Source of the DNA: Lichenicola sp965198575
GTDB taxonomy: Bacteria; Pseudomonadota; Alphaproteobacteria; Acetobacterales; Acetobacteraceae
Direction: 5' to 3'
Assembly: GCF_965198575.1 (NCBI RefSeq)
Contig: NZ_OZ240671.1
Coordinates: 3,658,001-3,722,000 of the forward strand
DNA length: 64,000 nt
The notes beneath the pieces are model-generated. The model ran no database searches and had not been told where the DNA came from. It saw only the letters and a list, made by a program, of their open reading frames with translations. The translations under genes and the position numbers were made by a program. Positions 51,604 to 59,914 of the stretch are shown piece after piece (position 1 is the stretch's first letter; the number at the start of each line of letters is the position of its first letter).

Positions 51604-53099
51604 GCTGGAGCCACGGCTACGTCGCCGATGTGCCCTACACCGCCAGCTATCACGCCTACCAGGCGCCATCGCAGCTGGGGCTGGCCTGTCTGCTGAACCG
51701 CGTCCACGCCCCACTGCCGGCGCGACGCGACGACCTCACCTATGTCGAGGTCGGCTGTGGCCGCGGGCGGACGGCACTCTGCCTGGCAGCGAGCAACCCC
51801 GGCTGGCGTGTGATCGGCATCGACCTGCTGCCGGCCCACGTCGCCGAGGCGCGCGAGATCGCAACCGAAGCCGGGATCGGCAATGTCGAGTTCATCGAGG
51901 CCGACCTCGCGAGTTTCGATGCGTCGCTGCTGCCGGAGATCGATGTCGCCAGCGCGCACGGGTTCTGGAGCTGGGTCGCCGATCCGGTGCGGGACGGCCT
52001 GGTGCGGATCCTGGCAGCCCGGCTGCGCGCCGGCGGGCTGCTGCATCTGAGCTACAACGCGCTGCCGGCCTGGCAGGAGGCGATCGGGCTGCAGCGGCTG
52101 CTGATCGAGGCCGGCGACCGCATCGGCGGGCGCAGCGACCATCGTGCGGCGGGTGCGCTCGAGCTGGTGCAGGCGCTGCGTTCGGCCGGTGCCGCGCACC
52201 TCAACACGCCCTACGTGTCCGGGCTGATCGACCGGGCGCGCGGCCTGGCGCCCGGCTATGTCAGCCACGAATACATGAACCGGAGCTGGCGGCCCTGCTT
52301 CCATGCCGACGTGCTCGACGCGCTGGCGCCGGCGCGGCTCGACCATGTCGGATCGGCGGTGCTGCTGGAGAATTTCCCCGAGCTGGTGCTGACCGACGCG
52401 CAGCGCGCAATCTGCGACCGCATCGACGAGCCGCGGCTGCGCGAACTGACCCGCGACATCTGCATGCAGCGCGCCTTGCGGGATGACGTGTATGTGCGGG
52501 GCGCCCGCCGGATGTCGCGCGAGGCCCAGGAGCAGGCGCTGGCCGAGCTGACAGTGTGCCTGACCCGGCTGCCGGACGAGATCGTCTATGCGCTGAAGAC
52601 CGCCAGTGGCACGGCGACGCTGACCCCCGAGTTCTTCCGGCCGGTGGTGCAGGCGCTGGGTGAGGGGCCGCGTCGGGTCGGTGACCTGCTGTCGATCGCG
52701 GCGGCGGCAGGCCAGGGTCAGGGCGGCGTCGGTCGGGCGATCGACCTGGTCGGCATGCTGGTGGGCTCGGGCCAGGCGATGGTGGTGACGCGGCCGGAGG
52801 CGTCCGTGGACAGCGCCGGATCCGCGGCCGGGAGGCTGAACCGCGCGATCGCCGGGCGCATCACGGCCGACGAGCCCGGGCCATCAGGCGAGACCGGGCA
52901 ATGCGGCCTGGCGAGCACGCGTCTCGGGGCCGGTCTGGCCTGCGCTCCGGACGCCTTGGTCGCGGCTGTGCAGGCGGCCGGCCCGCCCGGTGACGCCGCA
53001 CCGCCGGTCGATGCGAGGCTGCCGACATGGCGTCACGCCGGTATCCCGGGTATTCCGCCTGAGGCTGACGAAGTCCTGCAAATGCGATCGATCTTGTAA
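51600..53099 (+). CDS. SAM methyltransferase with MethyTransf_Reg domain (PKMT-like) in the T6SS operon
   Basis: A 499-residue protein. The class I SAM site is at residues 47-58 (TYVEVGCGRGRT), with the acidic strand VIGIDLLPAHV near 75 and FIEADLASFD near 100. The next domain fits the methyltransferase regulatory domain (PF10119) well: HEYMNRSWRPCFHADVLDAL, VLLENFPELVLTDAQRAICDRIDEPRLRELTRD and RDDVYVRGARRM. The same architecture is found in Rickettsia outer-membrane-protein lysine methyltransferases. The C-terminal 90 residues are low-complexity. Its overlap with tssG (ATGA) ties it to the secretion operon. A role in methylating a T6SS component or substrate is inference; small-molecule methylation is the alternative. 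Confidence 0.85.
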   Translation: MSWSHGYVADVPYTASYHAYQAPSQLGLACLLNRVHAPLPARRDDLTYVEVGCGRGRTALCLAASNPGWRVIGIDLLPAHVAEAREIATEAGIGNVEFIEADLASFDASLLPEIDVASAHGFWSWVADPVRDGLVRILAARLRAGGLLHLSYNALPAWQEAIGLQRLLIEAGDRIGGRSDHRAAGALELVQALRSAGAAHLNTPYVSGLIDRARGLAPGYVSHEYMNRSWRPCFHADVLDALAPARLDHVGSAVLLENFPELVLTDAQRAICDRIDEPRLRELTRDICMQRALRDDVYVRGARRMSREAQEQALAELTVCLTRLPDEIVYALKTASGTATLTPEFFRPVVQALGEGPRRVGDLLSIAAAAGQGQGGVGRAIDLVGMLVGSGQAMVVTRPEASVDSAGSAAGRLNRAIAGRITADEPGPSGETGQCGLASTRLGAGLACAPDALVAAVQAAGPPGDAAPPVDARLPTWRHAGIPGIPPEADEVLQMRSIL

Positions 53100-53138
53100 C
53101 GGCTTCCGACGTTGATCAGGCTGGCATAAGGTCACGTT

Positions 53139-54566
53139 ATGACGTTCATCGAGAAATCGCGCCGGGGTGCGACGATCCGCCCAACCGCGTTTGCCGCCGA
53201 TACAGCCGGCGTGCTGCGTCGCGCTCTGCTTGCCGCCACTCTCCTGTCGCCGCTGATCGCCACGGCAACTGGCGCGGCGCAGGCGGCTGACGCTCCGGTC
53301 GTCCCGTCCGCATCCGCGGCATCGACCGGTTCGGCGCTGCTGATCGGCAACGGCCGGTCCGCATCGCTGCCCGCCCTGCCGGATTGCGAGCCGGCGCTGC
53401 GCGACCTCGGCGATCGGCTGCGCGGCCAGGGCGACGATGTGACGGAGGTAATGGATGCACCCGGTCCGGCCCTGCGCGCGGCGATCGGGCATTTTGCCGC
53501 AGACCTGTCACTGTCCGGGCATGTGGTGGTGGCGTATTGCGGCTATGCGATGGCCGATGCCGACAAGCTGTTCCTGCTCCCCGCCGACGTTGCCGACGTG
53601 CAGCCGGCTGACCTGCCGCGTCGGGCGCTGATCGCCCGCACCGTGTCCCGCATCCTGGCCCGCCACGCATCGCTGTTCGTGGCCGAGCTGCATGTCCCTC
53701 CCGGTCCGGGCAACGCGGCGGCCGTCACCTCGGGGATCCAGTCGCTGCGTGAGGAGACCGCGCCGGACACGCATTTGGCGGTGGCACTGGAGCCTGCCGC
53801 CGCCGGCGCGTCGCTGATCGGTGCCTTCGCCAGCGCGGTCTCGACCTCGAAGGACTGGCACAACTTCTCCGAGCCCGTCGCCGGCGCGACCCCGCATCCG
53901 GCCGCGACGCCCCCCGCACCGACGGCCTCGACTGCGACCTCGCCTGCGCCGAGTGCTGCCGGGCCGTCGCCGTCCGCACCGACAGTTCCGGGTCCGGCGG
54001 GTCAGGCCGACGCCGCCGCAAGTCCGGGCGTTGCAAGTTCGGGGTCTGCGAGCCCGGGAACGGCGGGCCCTGGGGAGGCGACCGCACCCGCAACGCCCGG
54101 GCCGGACCATTCGGCGTTGCCGACTAAGGCCGGTGCCGCCGGATCGGACGCCGCATCGGCGCCGACCCCGGGCACGTCGCAGGGTGTGCCTGCGGCCACG
54201 GCCAGCGCGCACGCGGCGGACAGCGCGCCGTCTCCGGCAATCCCCGGCACTCCCGCCACCGGCACGCCGGTCGCGAGTACCGGACCGCACCCGGCGCCCG
54301 GTGCGGGGGATTCCAAGCCGATCAGCCTGGTGCCGCCGCGCAAGCCGCATGTCCGGCCGCCGCCGCCTCCCGATGATGGCGGATCGCCGACCATCCGGCG
54401 CATCCAGGTGGCGCTGGTGGCACGCGGCCTGATGAAGGGCGACGTCACCGGCCATACCGACCCGGCGACGCAGGGGGCGGTCAGTGCCTACCAGAAGTCG
54501 CTCGGCCATCCGGCGACCGGCTTCCTGACCTATCAGGAGATGTCGAGCCTGGAGCCCAAGAAGTGA
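53139..54566 (+). CDS. Exported caspase-fold-like protein without catalytic dyad, with peptidoglycan-binding C-terminus
   Basis: A 475-residue protein: signal-like segment (residues 26-50, RRALLAATLLSPLIATATGAAQA); a domain at about 65-230 following the caspase/metacaspase strand order (ALLIGNGRSASLPALPDCEPALRDLGDRLRGQGDDV, then VVVAYCGYAM, LFLLPADVADVQ, ISRILA-like helix and SLFVAELHV). The catalytic GHG is replaced by CGYA (134-137) and no D-x-C follows. Then about 150 residues of Pro/Ala/Ser/Thr linker, and a PG_binding_1 domain (IRRIQVALVARGLMKGDVTGHTDPATQGAVSAYQKSLG). It is probably a periplasmic wall-associated scaffold. The caspase-fold call is moderate. Its stop overlaps the next start (GTGA). 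Confidence 0.65.
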   Translation: MTFIEKSRRGATIRPTAFAADTAGVLRRALLAATLLSPLIATATGAAQAADAPVVPSASAASTGSALLIGNGRSASLPALPDCEPALRDLGDRLRGQGDDVTEVMDAPGPALRAAIGHFAADLSLSGHVVVAYCGYAMADADKLFLLPADVADVQPADLPRRALIARTVSRILARHASLFVAELHVPPGPGNAAAVTSGIQSLREETAPDTHLAVALEPAAAGASLIGAFASAVSTSKDWHNFSEPVAGATPHPAATPPAPTASTATSPAPSAAGPSPSAPTVPGPAGQADAAASPGVASSGSASPGTAGPGEATAPATPGPDHSALPTKAGAAGSDAASAPTPGTSQGVPAATASAHAADSAPSPAIPGTPATGTPVASTGPHPAPGAGDSKPISLVPPRKPHVRPPPPPDDGGSPTIRRIQVALVARGLMKGDVTGHTDPATQGAVSAYQKSLGHPATGFLTYQEMSSLEPKK

Positions 54567-55498
54567 GTCCCGGTTCGATGAGCCTGCGCCTGAAATTCAA
54601 CCTGGTGATGCTGGCGACCTTCGTCGTCGGGCTGCTGCTGGCGGCGTTCTTCGTGCATCGGATCAGCGTCGAGACCGCAACCCAGTCGCAGCTCGAACAG
54701 GCGCGGGTGATGATGGGCGAGGCGCGTGCCACCATCCACTACACCGACAGCGAGGTGGCGCCGCTGCTCGCCGAGCAGATGAAGGTGCAGTTCCTGCCGC
54801 AGGCGATCCCGTTCTTTGCGGCGGCCGAAAGCTTTCGGCTGCTGACCCGCGACTTCCCCGACTACATCTTCCACCAGGCGACCACCAACCCGACCAACCC
54901 GTCGGATCTTCCGGCACCCTGGGAGGCGGCGATCATCCAGCGCTTCCGCGACGACCCGACCCTCACCAGGCTGGTCAGCCAAAGCCAGGTCCAGGTGGGT
55001 CAGGACGGGAAGGCGCATGGTGGGGTCGGGAGCGCTGGCGAAGGCGGCCAGGTGTTGTCCTACGCGTTGCCGATCAAGGTGACGGAACAGTCCTGCCTGT
55101 CGTGCCACTCGACGCCGGAGGCAGCACCCACCACCCAGCTCGACGTGTACGGCTCGAAGAACGGCTTCGGCTGGCACATTGGCGACATCGTCGGCGCGAC
55201 CATCGTCTCGGTGCCGGAAACCTACGCGCTGCAACGGGCCAACCACCTGACGCTGGTCACTGTGGGCTGGCTGGTGGTGGTGTTCGCGGTGATGCTCGGG
55301 CTGGTCAACCTGCTGCTGAATGCGGTGATCATCCGGCCGGTGCGCCACATCACCGAGATTGCCGACCGGGTCAGCCTCGGGGACTTCACCGCACCCGAGT
55401 TCGAGGTTGGCGCAAAGGACGAGATCGGCTCGCTCGCGACCTCGTTCAACCGCATGCGCCGCAGCCTCGAGAACGCCATGAAGATGCTCGGTGACTGA
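54563..55498 (+). CDS. Tll0287-like (DUF3365) CxxCH sensor with HAMP, no output domain
   Basis: A 311-residue membrane protein starting at GTG 54563 (ATG 54578 is possible). TM1 is at about residues 12-32. The periplasmic domain has the Tll0287/DUF3365 pattern and a c-type haem motif C178-x-x-C181-H182 (SCLSCHSTPEAAP), with YGSKNGFGWHIGDIVGATIVSVP. TM2 is at about 232-252, then HAMP (IIRPVRHITEIADRVSLGDFTAPEFEVGAKDEIGSLATSFNRM). The chain stops directly after HAMP. Related proteins sense redox state, NO or O2 through the haem. The kinase gene starts inside this gene's end (8-bp overlap), making it the likely output partner. Confidence 0.88.
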   Translation: MSPGSMSLRLKFNLVMLATFVVGLLLAAFFVHRISVETATQSQLEQARVMMGEARATIHYTDSEVAPLLAEQMKVQFLPQAIPFFAAAESFRLLTRDFPDYIFHQATTNPTNPSDLPAPWEAAIIQRFRDDPTLTRLVSQSQVQVGQDGKAHGGVGSAGEGGQVLSYALPIKVTEQSCLSCHSTPEAAPTTQLDVYGSKNGFGWHIGDIVGATIVSVPETYALQRANHLTLVTVGWLVVVFAVMLGLVNLLLNAVIIRPVRHITEIADRVSLGDFTAPEFEVGAKDEIGSLATSFNRMRRSLENAMKMLGD

Positions 55499-57161
55499 GG
55501 CGGGGGTCACCCGGGGTGGGGCGGCCAGCGTGAGGAGTGCCGAGCTTCCGCCGCGCATCGGGCGCTTCGAGATCCAGTCGCTGCTGGGGCGCGGCGCGAT
55601 GGGTGTCGTGTATCGTGGCCATGATCCGGAGATCGACCGGTCGGTCGCGATCAAGCTGGTGCGCGCCGACCTGCTCGACGGCGACGAGCGCGATGCCTAT
55701 CTGGAACGTTTCCGCAACGAGGCCAAGATCGCTGGCCGCTGCATGCACGCCAATATCGTCGGCATCTACGATTTCGCGCTGTTCGAGGGCAACCCGTACC
55801 TCGTCATGGAATATATCGACGGCGTCGGGCTCAACCAGGCGGTGGCGCGCGGCACCAAGTTATCCATGCAGGAAGCGGTGCATATCGCGCTGCAGGTGCT
55901 CGACGCGCTGGATTATGCGCACCGCTTCGGCATCGTGCATCGTGACATCAAGCCGGCAAACATCCTGCTGACCCGGCAGGCGCGGCTCAAGGTCACCGAT
56001 TTCGGCATCTCGCGGCTGGCCAGCACCGAGCTCACCGCCGCACCGCTGATGATCGGCACGCCGAGCTACATGTCGCCGGAGCAATGCACCGGCGATCCGA
56101 TCGACAGCCGCAGCGACCTGTTCTCGCTCGGCAGCATCCTCTACGAGTTGCTCGCCGGCGAGCGTCCGTTCCAGGGCATCAGCTACACCGAGACGATCTT
56201 CAAGCTGGTCAACCAGCCGCACCAGAGCCTGCTCGAGCTGCGCCCGGACCTGCCGCTGCATCTGAGCGAGATCCTCGACAAGGCGCTGGCCAAGAAACCC
56301 GCCGACCGGTTTGCCGACGCGCTCGAATTCGCCGCCGCCCTGCGTTCGGTGCCGCCGCCGCTCGACGCGATGCCGACGGCGGTGTCGGGCGTGAGCATCC
56401 CGACGGGCTCGGTCGCCGAGCCACCCGACGCCGATCCGGACCTCGACACGATCAAGGTGCCGATCCAGAAGCCGGTGCCGTCGGGCTGGGGCGATCTCGC
56501 CGCCACGAGCACGTCCGGGACCGGCGGCTCCCGGACCGGCAGCTCGGCCACTGGCAGCCTGGGTACGGGCATCTCGGGCACTGGCCGCCCGGGCTTCGAT
56601 CTCGACCCGGCGCTGGTGGACACCATCATCCGGCGCCTGGCGCTGCGGGTCGGGCCGATGGCGCGTGTGTATGTCCGCCAGTCGCTGCGCGAGGCACGAT
56701 CGCCGGACATGTTCTGCGACCTGCTGTCGGGCGGCATTCCGGATGCCAGGGAGCGGGAAGGGTTCCTGCTCGAGGCGCAGGGGCTGTTGAAGCCGCCGGT
56801 CGTCGAACCGCCCGCACCCGGCCCGAGTGCCGAGGAGCCGACGCCGCAACCCGAGCCGGCGCTGCGTGCGGCCGACGCGGCGCCGGTGTTGCCGCATGCG
56901 GATGCGTCGTCCGCCGGGATTGCGCCCGCGATGCCAGTGATCCCTCCGAGCCCGCAGCCACAGCGGCTGCTCACCGAGGAGGACATCCGGCGCACCATCG
57001 CGGCACTTGCCCAGGTGATCGGCCCGATCGCGCCACAGGTGGTGCGCCGGGCGGTGGTGCGCGCGCATGATCGCGCGTCACTGGCAAACCTGTGCGAAAA
57101 TTTCATACCCCGGGACTCGGAGCGGATGACGTTTCGCGCGCTGCTCGGATTCTCGGAATGA
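55491..57161 (+). CDS. Ser/Thr protein kinase with duplicated C-terminal module
   Basis: A 556-residue soluble kinase starting with GTG at 55491. The Hanks kinase domain is at about residues 25-290: LLGRGAMGVVYRG (P-loop), AIKLV lysine, HRDIKPANILL catalytic loop, DFG in VTDFGISRL and GTPSYMSPEQ activation segment; all catalytic residues are present. A low-complexity linker follows. Then come two copies of a ~55-residue helical module: IIRRLALRVGPMARVYVRQSLREA... and TIAALAQVIGPIAPQVVRRAVVRA... Similar modules occur at the end of other bacterial kinases and adenylate cyclases. No membrane helix is present, unlike PpkA. It probably phosphorylates the FHA protein or the secretion machinery. Confidence 0.92.
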   Translation: MTEAGVTRGGAASVRSAELPPRIGRFEIQSLLGRGAMGVVYRGHDPEIDRSVAIKLVRADLLDGDERDAYLERFRNEAKIAGRCMHANIVGIYDFALFEGNPYLVMEYIDGVGLNQAVARGTKLSMQEAVHIALQVLDALDYAHRFGIVHRDIKPANILLTRQARLKVTDFGISRLASTELTAAPLMIGTPSYMSPEQCTGDPIDSRSDLFSLGSILYELLAGERPFQGISYTETIFKLVNQPHQSLLELRPDLPLHLSEILDKALAKKPADRFADALEFAAALRSVPPPLDAMPTAVSGVSIPTGSVAEPPDADPDLDTIKVPIQKPVPSGWGDLAATSTSGTGGSRTGSSATGSLGTGISGTGRPGFDLDPALVDTIIRRLALRVGPMARVYVRQSLREARSPDMFCDLLSGGIPDAREREGFLLEAQGLLKPPVVEPPAPGPSAEEPTPQPEPALRAADAAPVLPHADASSAGIAPAMPVIPPSPQPQRLLTEEDIRRTIAALAQVIGPIAPQVVRRAVVRAHDRASLANLCENFIPRDSERMTFRALLGFSE

Positions 57162-57303
57162 AAATGCACCGGACAGCGCCGGTATCCGGCCACCGGCCAT
57201 TCGTCGGTGGCCGCTTCGAGTGCGAAATATGGCGGTGCGGCCGGGTTGATGTCATGATCAACATCCGAGACGGGTCACCACCGCAACGGAGAAATTACTG
57301 ACG

Positions 57304-59244
57304 ATGTCTGGTGGACAGCTTCAGGCCCTGTTGCTGCTGACGTCGCCGCTCGGCGATGACAGCCTGCCGTTCCAGGAAAGCGTACTGCATGGTGTCGGCC
57401 TGCACGCGCAGGAGGAAATCAGCCGGCCGTTCGAGGTGTCGATCACCGTCGTTTCGACCACGCGCAGCATCGATCCGGACGAGCTCGTGTATCAGCCGGT
57501 GGGACTGACCGTTCGCAAGCAGCCGGGTGCGGATCGGTTCTTCAACGGCATCGTGCGGTCGATGAGTGCGATCGGCCAGGCGCAGCGCTCGCGCTGGATG
57601 TACCGGCTGGATGTGGTGCCGCGGCTATGGTTCCTGGGCCAGACCGAGGATTGCCGGATATTCCAGAACAAGACGGCGCAGGACATCCTGCAGACGATAT
57701 TCTCCGAGCATTCCATCCAGCCGGTGGAGTTCCGCATCTATGGCGACAAGCCGGTGCGGGAATACACCACGCAGTACAACGAGACCGACCTCGCCTTCGT
57801 GCATCGGCTGATGCAGGAGAGCGGCTGGTTCTATATTTTCGAGCACACCAAGAGCACGCATACGCTGGTGGTCACCGACCGCAACCAGAGCTTCAAGCCG
57901 GTGTCGAAACCGCCGCACTGGGTGATCCACGAGGGCAACAATATCGACGTGTTCGACCAGTGGGGCGAGGCGCTGTCGACCGCGCATGGTGAGGTGAAGC
58001 TGCAGGATTACGATCCGACCCGGCCGAACACGCCGATCATCGGCACCCAGACCACCACGCAATCGACGCCCGGCGCCGCGACCCGCGACGTGTTCAACTG
58101 GCCGGCACTCACCACCGACAACAAGATCGCCGGCGACCGTGCGAAATACCGCATCGAGAATGCGGAAGCCGCCGCCTCGCTGTGTCATGGCCATGGCTAC
58201 GACCAGGAATTCATGCCGGGACGCCGCTTCACCCTGGCGAAGGATCCGTTCACCGAGGCCGAGGGCATCGATTACGCGCTGCAGTCGGTGCGTCACGAGG
58301 CCAGCGACGATACCTGGATCGGCGGCGCGCAACGGCCGCATTACGAGAACAGCTTCAGCTGCTTCCTGCAGAAAACCAATTGGCGGGAGCCCGCGCGCAA
58401 CACCAGGCCGGCGATGACCGGCATTTTCTCGGGCATCGTGATCGGCAACGACGGCGAGGAAATCCACGCCGATAAATACGGTCGCATCAAGGTGCGGCTG
58501 ATGTTCGACCGGCGCAAGGATACGGTCGCCGGGATGGCGACGTGGGTGCGTGTGATGCAGCCCTGGTCGGGCAACACCTGGGGCTGGCAGCATCTGCCGC
58601 GGGTCGGCAGCGAGGTCGCGGTCAGTTTCATGGACGGCGACCCGGACTCGCCGGTGGTGGTGGGCTCGTTCTACAACCAGAACCAGATGCCGGTGTTCGA
58701 GATCCCGGGCCAGCAAACGAAGCAGGGTTTCCGCAGCCGCTCGACGTTGCATGGCGGCACGCAGGATTATTCCGAGTGGTCGGTCGACGACAAGAAGGGC
58801 GAGGAACTGCTCTTCGTGCATGCGCAGAAGGACTACACGACCGAGGTCGAGAACGACCAGCGCCTGACCGTCGATCGCGACCGCATGGTGACGGTCAAGC
58901 GCGACGAAACCGTAATGGTCACGCGCAACCACAGCCTGGCCAGCGAGACCGGCCACGTCACCATCGAGGCTGCGCTCGGCATCACCTTCCGGGTGGCGGA
59001 GAACACCATCCGGATCACGCCCGAGGGCATCCTGATCAACGGCATGACGGTGAACATCGTGGCAGACGCGGTCATGTCGCTGACCGGCGCCAGTGTCGTG
59101 AACGTGGAGTCCGCGGCGATGGTATTGCTCGACGCGCCGCTGATCTTCTCGACGGTGCCGGTGGTGCCCAATCCGGAAGAGGTGGAAACTGAATCTGCCG
59201 TCATCGAGGCCAGCATGACGGCGCTCGCCGCCTCCGACGTGTGA
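57304..59244 (+). CDS. vgrG: T6SS spike protein VgrG
   Basis: A 646-residue VgrG (TssI), the trimeric tip of the tube. The gp27-like part has FEVSITVVSTTRSIDPDELVYQPV, RIFQNKTAQDILQTIFSEH and YNETDLAFVHRLMQESGWFYIF. The gp5-like OB fold has DKYGRIKVRLMFDRR and WVRVMQPWSGNTWGWQHLPRVGSEVAVSFMDGDPDSPVVVGSFYN. A repeat-rich beta-helix (about residues 500-610) follows. There is no C-terminal effector domain. A 142-bp gap separates it from the kinase gene; nothing convincing is seen there. Confidence 0.97.
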   Translation: MSGGQLQALLLLTSPLGDDSLPFQESVLHGVGLHAQEEISRPFEVSITVVSTTRSIDPDELVYQPVGLTVRKQPGADRFFNGIVRSMSAIGQAQRSRWMYRLDVVPRLWFLGQTEDCRIFQNKTAQDILQTIFSEHSIQPVEFRIYGDKPVREYTTQYNETDLAFVHRLMQESGWFYIFEHTKSTHTLVVTDRNQSFKPVSKPPHWVIHEGNNIDVFDQWGEALSTAHGEVKLQDYDPTRPNTPIIGTQTTTQSTPGAATRDVFNWPALTTDNKIAGDRAKYRIENAEAAASLCHGHGYDQEFMPGRRFTLAKDPFTEAEGIDYALQSVRHEASDDTWIGGAQRPHYENSFSCFLQKTNWREPARNTRPAMTGIFSGIVIGNDGEEIHADKYGRIKVRLMFDRRKDTVAGMATWVRVMQPWSGNTWGWQHLPRVGSEVAVSFMDGDPDSPVVVGSFYNQNQMPVFEIPGQQTKQGFRSRSTLHGGTQDYSEWSVDDKKGEELLFVHAQKDYTTEVENDQRLTVDRDRMVTVKRDETVMVTRNHSLASETGHVTIEAALGITFRVAENTIRITPEGILINGMTVNIVADAVMSLTGASVVNVESAAMVLLDAPLIFSTVPVVPNPEEVETESAVIEASMTALAASDV

Positions 59245-59912
59245 TCGTCATGAGTGATCTGTCGAGATCGTCCAGCTTGCCCCTGTCGGACCGCGCCCCG
59301 GTGCCGCACAAGCTGCGCCAGATGCCGGCCGCCTGGCTGCAGCAACGGCTGAAACTGGTGCCGGCCTCGCCCATGCTGCGTGACCGGCCCTCCTCGCTGG
59401 TTCTGCTGGACCGTCTCGAGCGGGCGGCGGAGACCGACGCGGCACTCTGCCTGTCGGCCCATGCGCTGCCGCCGCGCGAGGCGGTCTGGTGGGCCTGCAT
59501 GTGCGCCCGCTCCACGGCACCCGCGGCCGCGCTCGACGCCGACTCCGCAGCCGGGCACGCGGCCGAGGATTGGGTGCGCAGCCCGGGCGATGCGGCGCGC
59601 GCACGCGCCTACCGGCTCGCCCACCAGGCGAAATTCCAGTCCCCGGAAGCGATGGCGGCGATGGCGGCGTTCTGGACCGGTGCGGCGGACGCCATGCCGG
59701 TGACGGCGGAAACAGCGCGCGCGCAGCAGGGTCGCAGCGTCGAGAACGCGGTTCGGATGGCCGCCGTGCGCGGTCCGGTACATGCTCGCGCCTTGCGTGT
59801 GCACGCGTTCCTGCAAAGTGCGCGCGACATCGCCGCCGGTGGCGCCGGACGGATCGGAGCCGGTTCCGGTGCAGGTCCCGGTCCCGGTTCCGGGGCAGAG
59901 ACGGAGAACTGA
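59241..59912 (+). CDS. Hypothetical T6SS-linked protein (possibly DUF6931-like)
   Basis: A 223-residue protein from a GTG at 59241 that overlaps the vgrG stop, or the ATG at 59250 (MSDLSRSS). It is mostly helical and alanine-rich: LRQMPAAWLQQRLKL, HALPPREAVWWACMCAR, AEDWVRSPGDAARARAYRLAHQAKF, AAFWTGAADAMPV, VRGPVHARALRVHAFLQSARDIAAG. The last 20 residues are Gly/Pro repeats. No catalytic motif, signal or helix-spanning segment is seen. Its place between vgrG and the FHA gene suggests a chaperone or adaptor, but that is position only; similarity to the T6SS-associated DUF6931 family is from memory and not secure. Confidence 0.7.
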   Translation: MIVMSDLSRSSSLPLSDRAPVPHKLRQMPAAWLQQRLKLVPASPMLRDRPSSLVLLDRLERAAETDAALCLSAHALPPREAVWWACMCARSTAPAAALDADSAAGHAAEDWVRSPGDAARARAYRLAHQAKFQSPEAMAAMAAFWTGAADAMPVTAETARAQQGRSVENAVRMAAVRGPVHARALRVHAFLQSARDIAAGGAGRIGAGSGAGPGPGSGAETEN

Positions 59913-59914
59913 CC

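Noticed and set aside
57158..57301. 47-codon frame starting in the kinase stop (ATGA) and ending just before vgrG
   Set aside because: The overlap and position are suggestive, but there is no ribosome site, family or convincing composition; left out as a gene.
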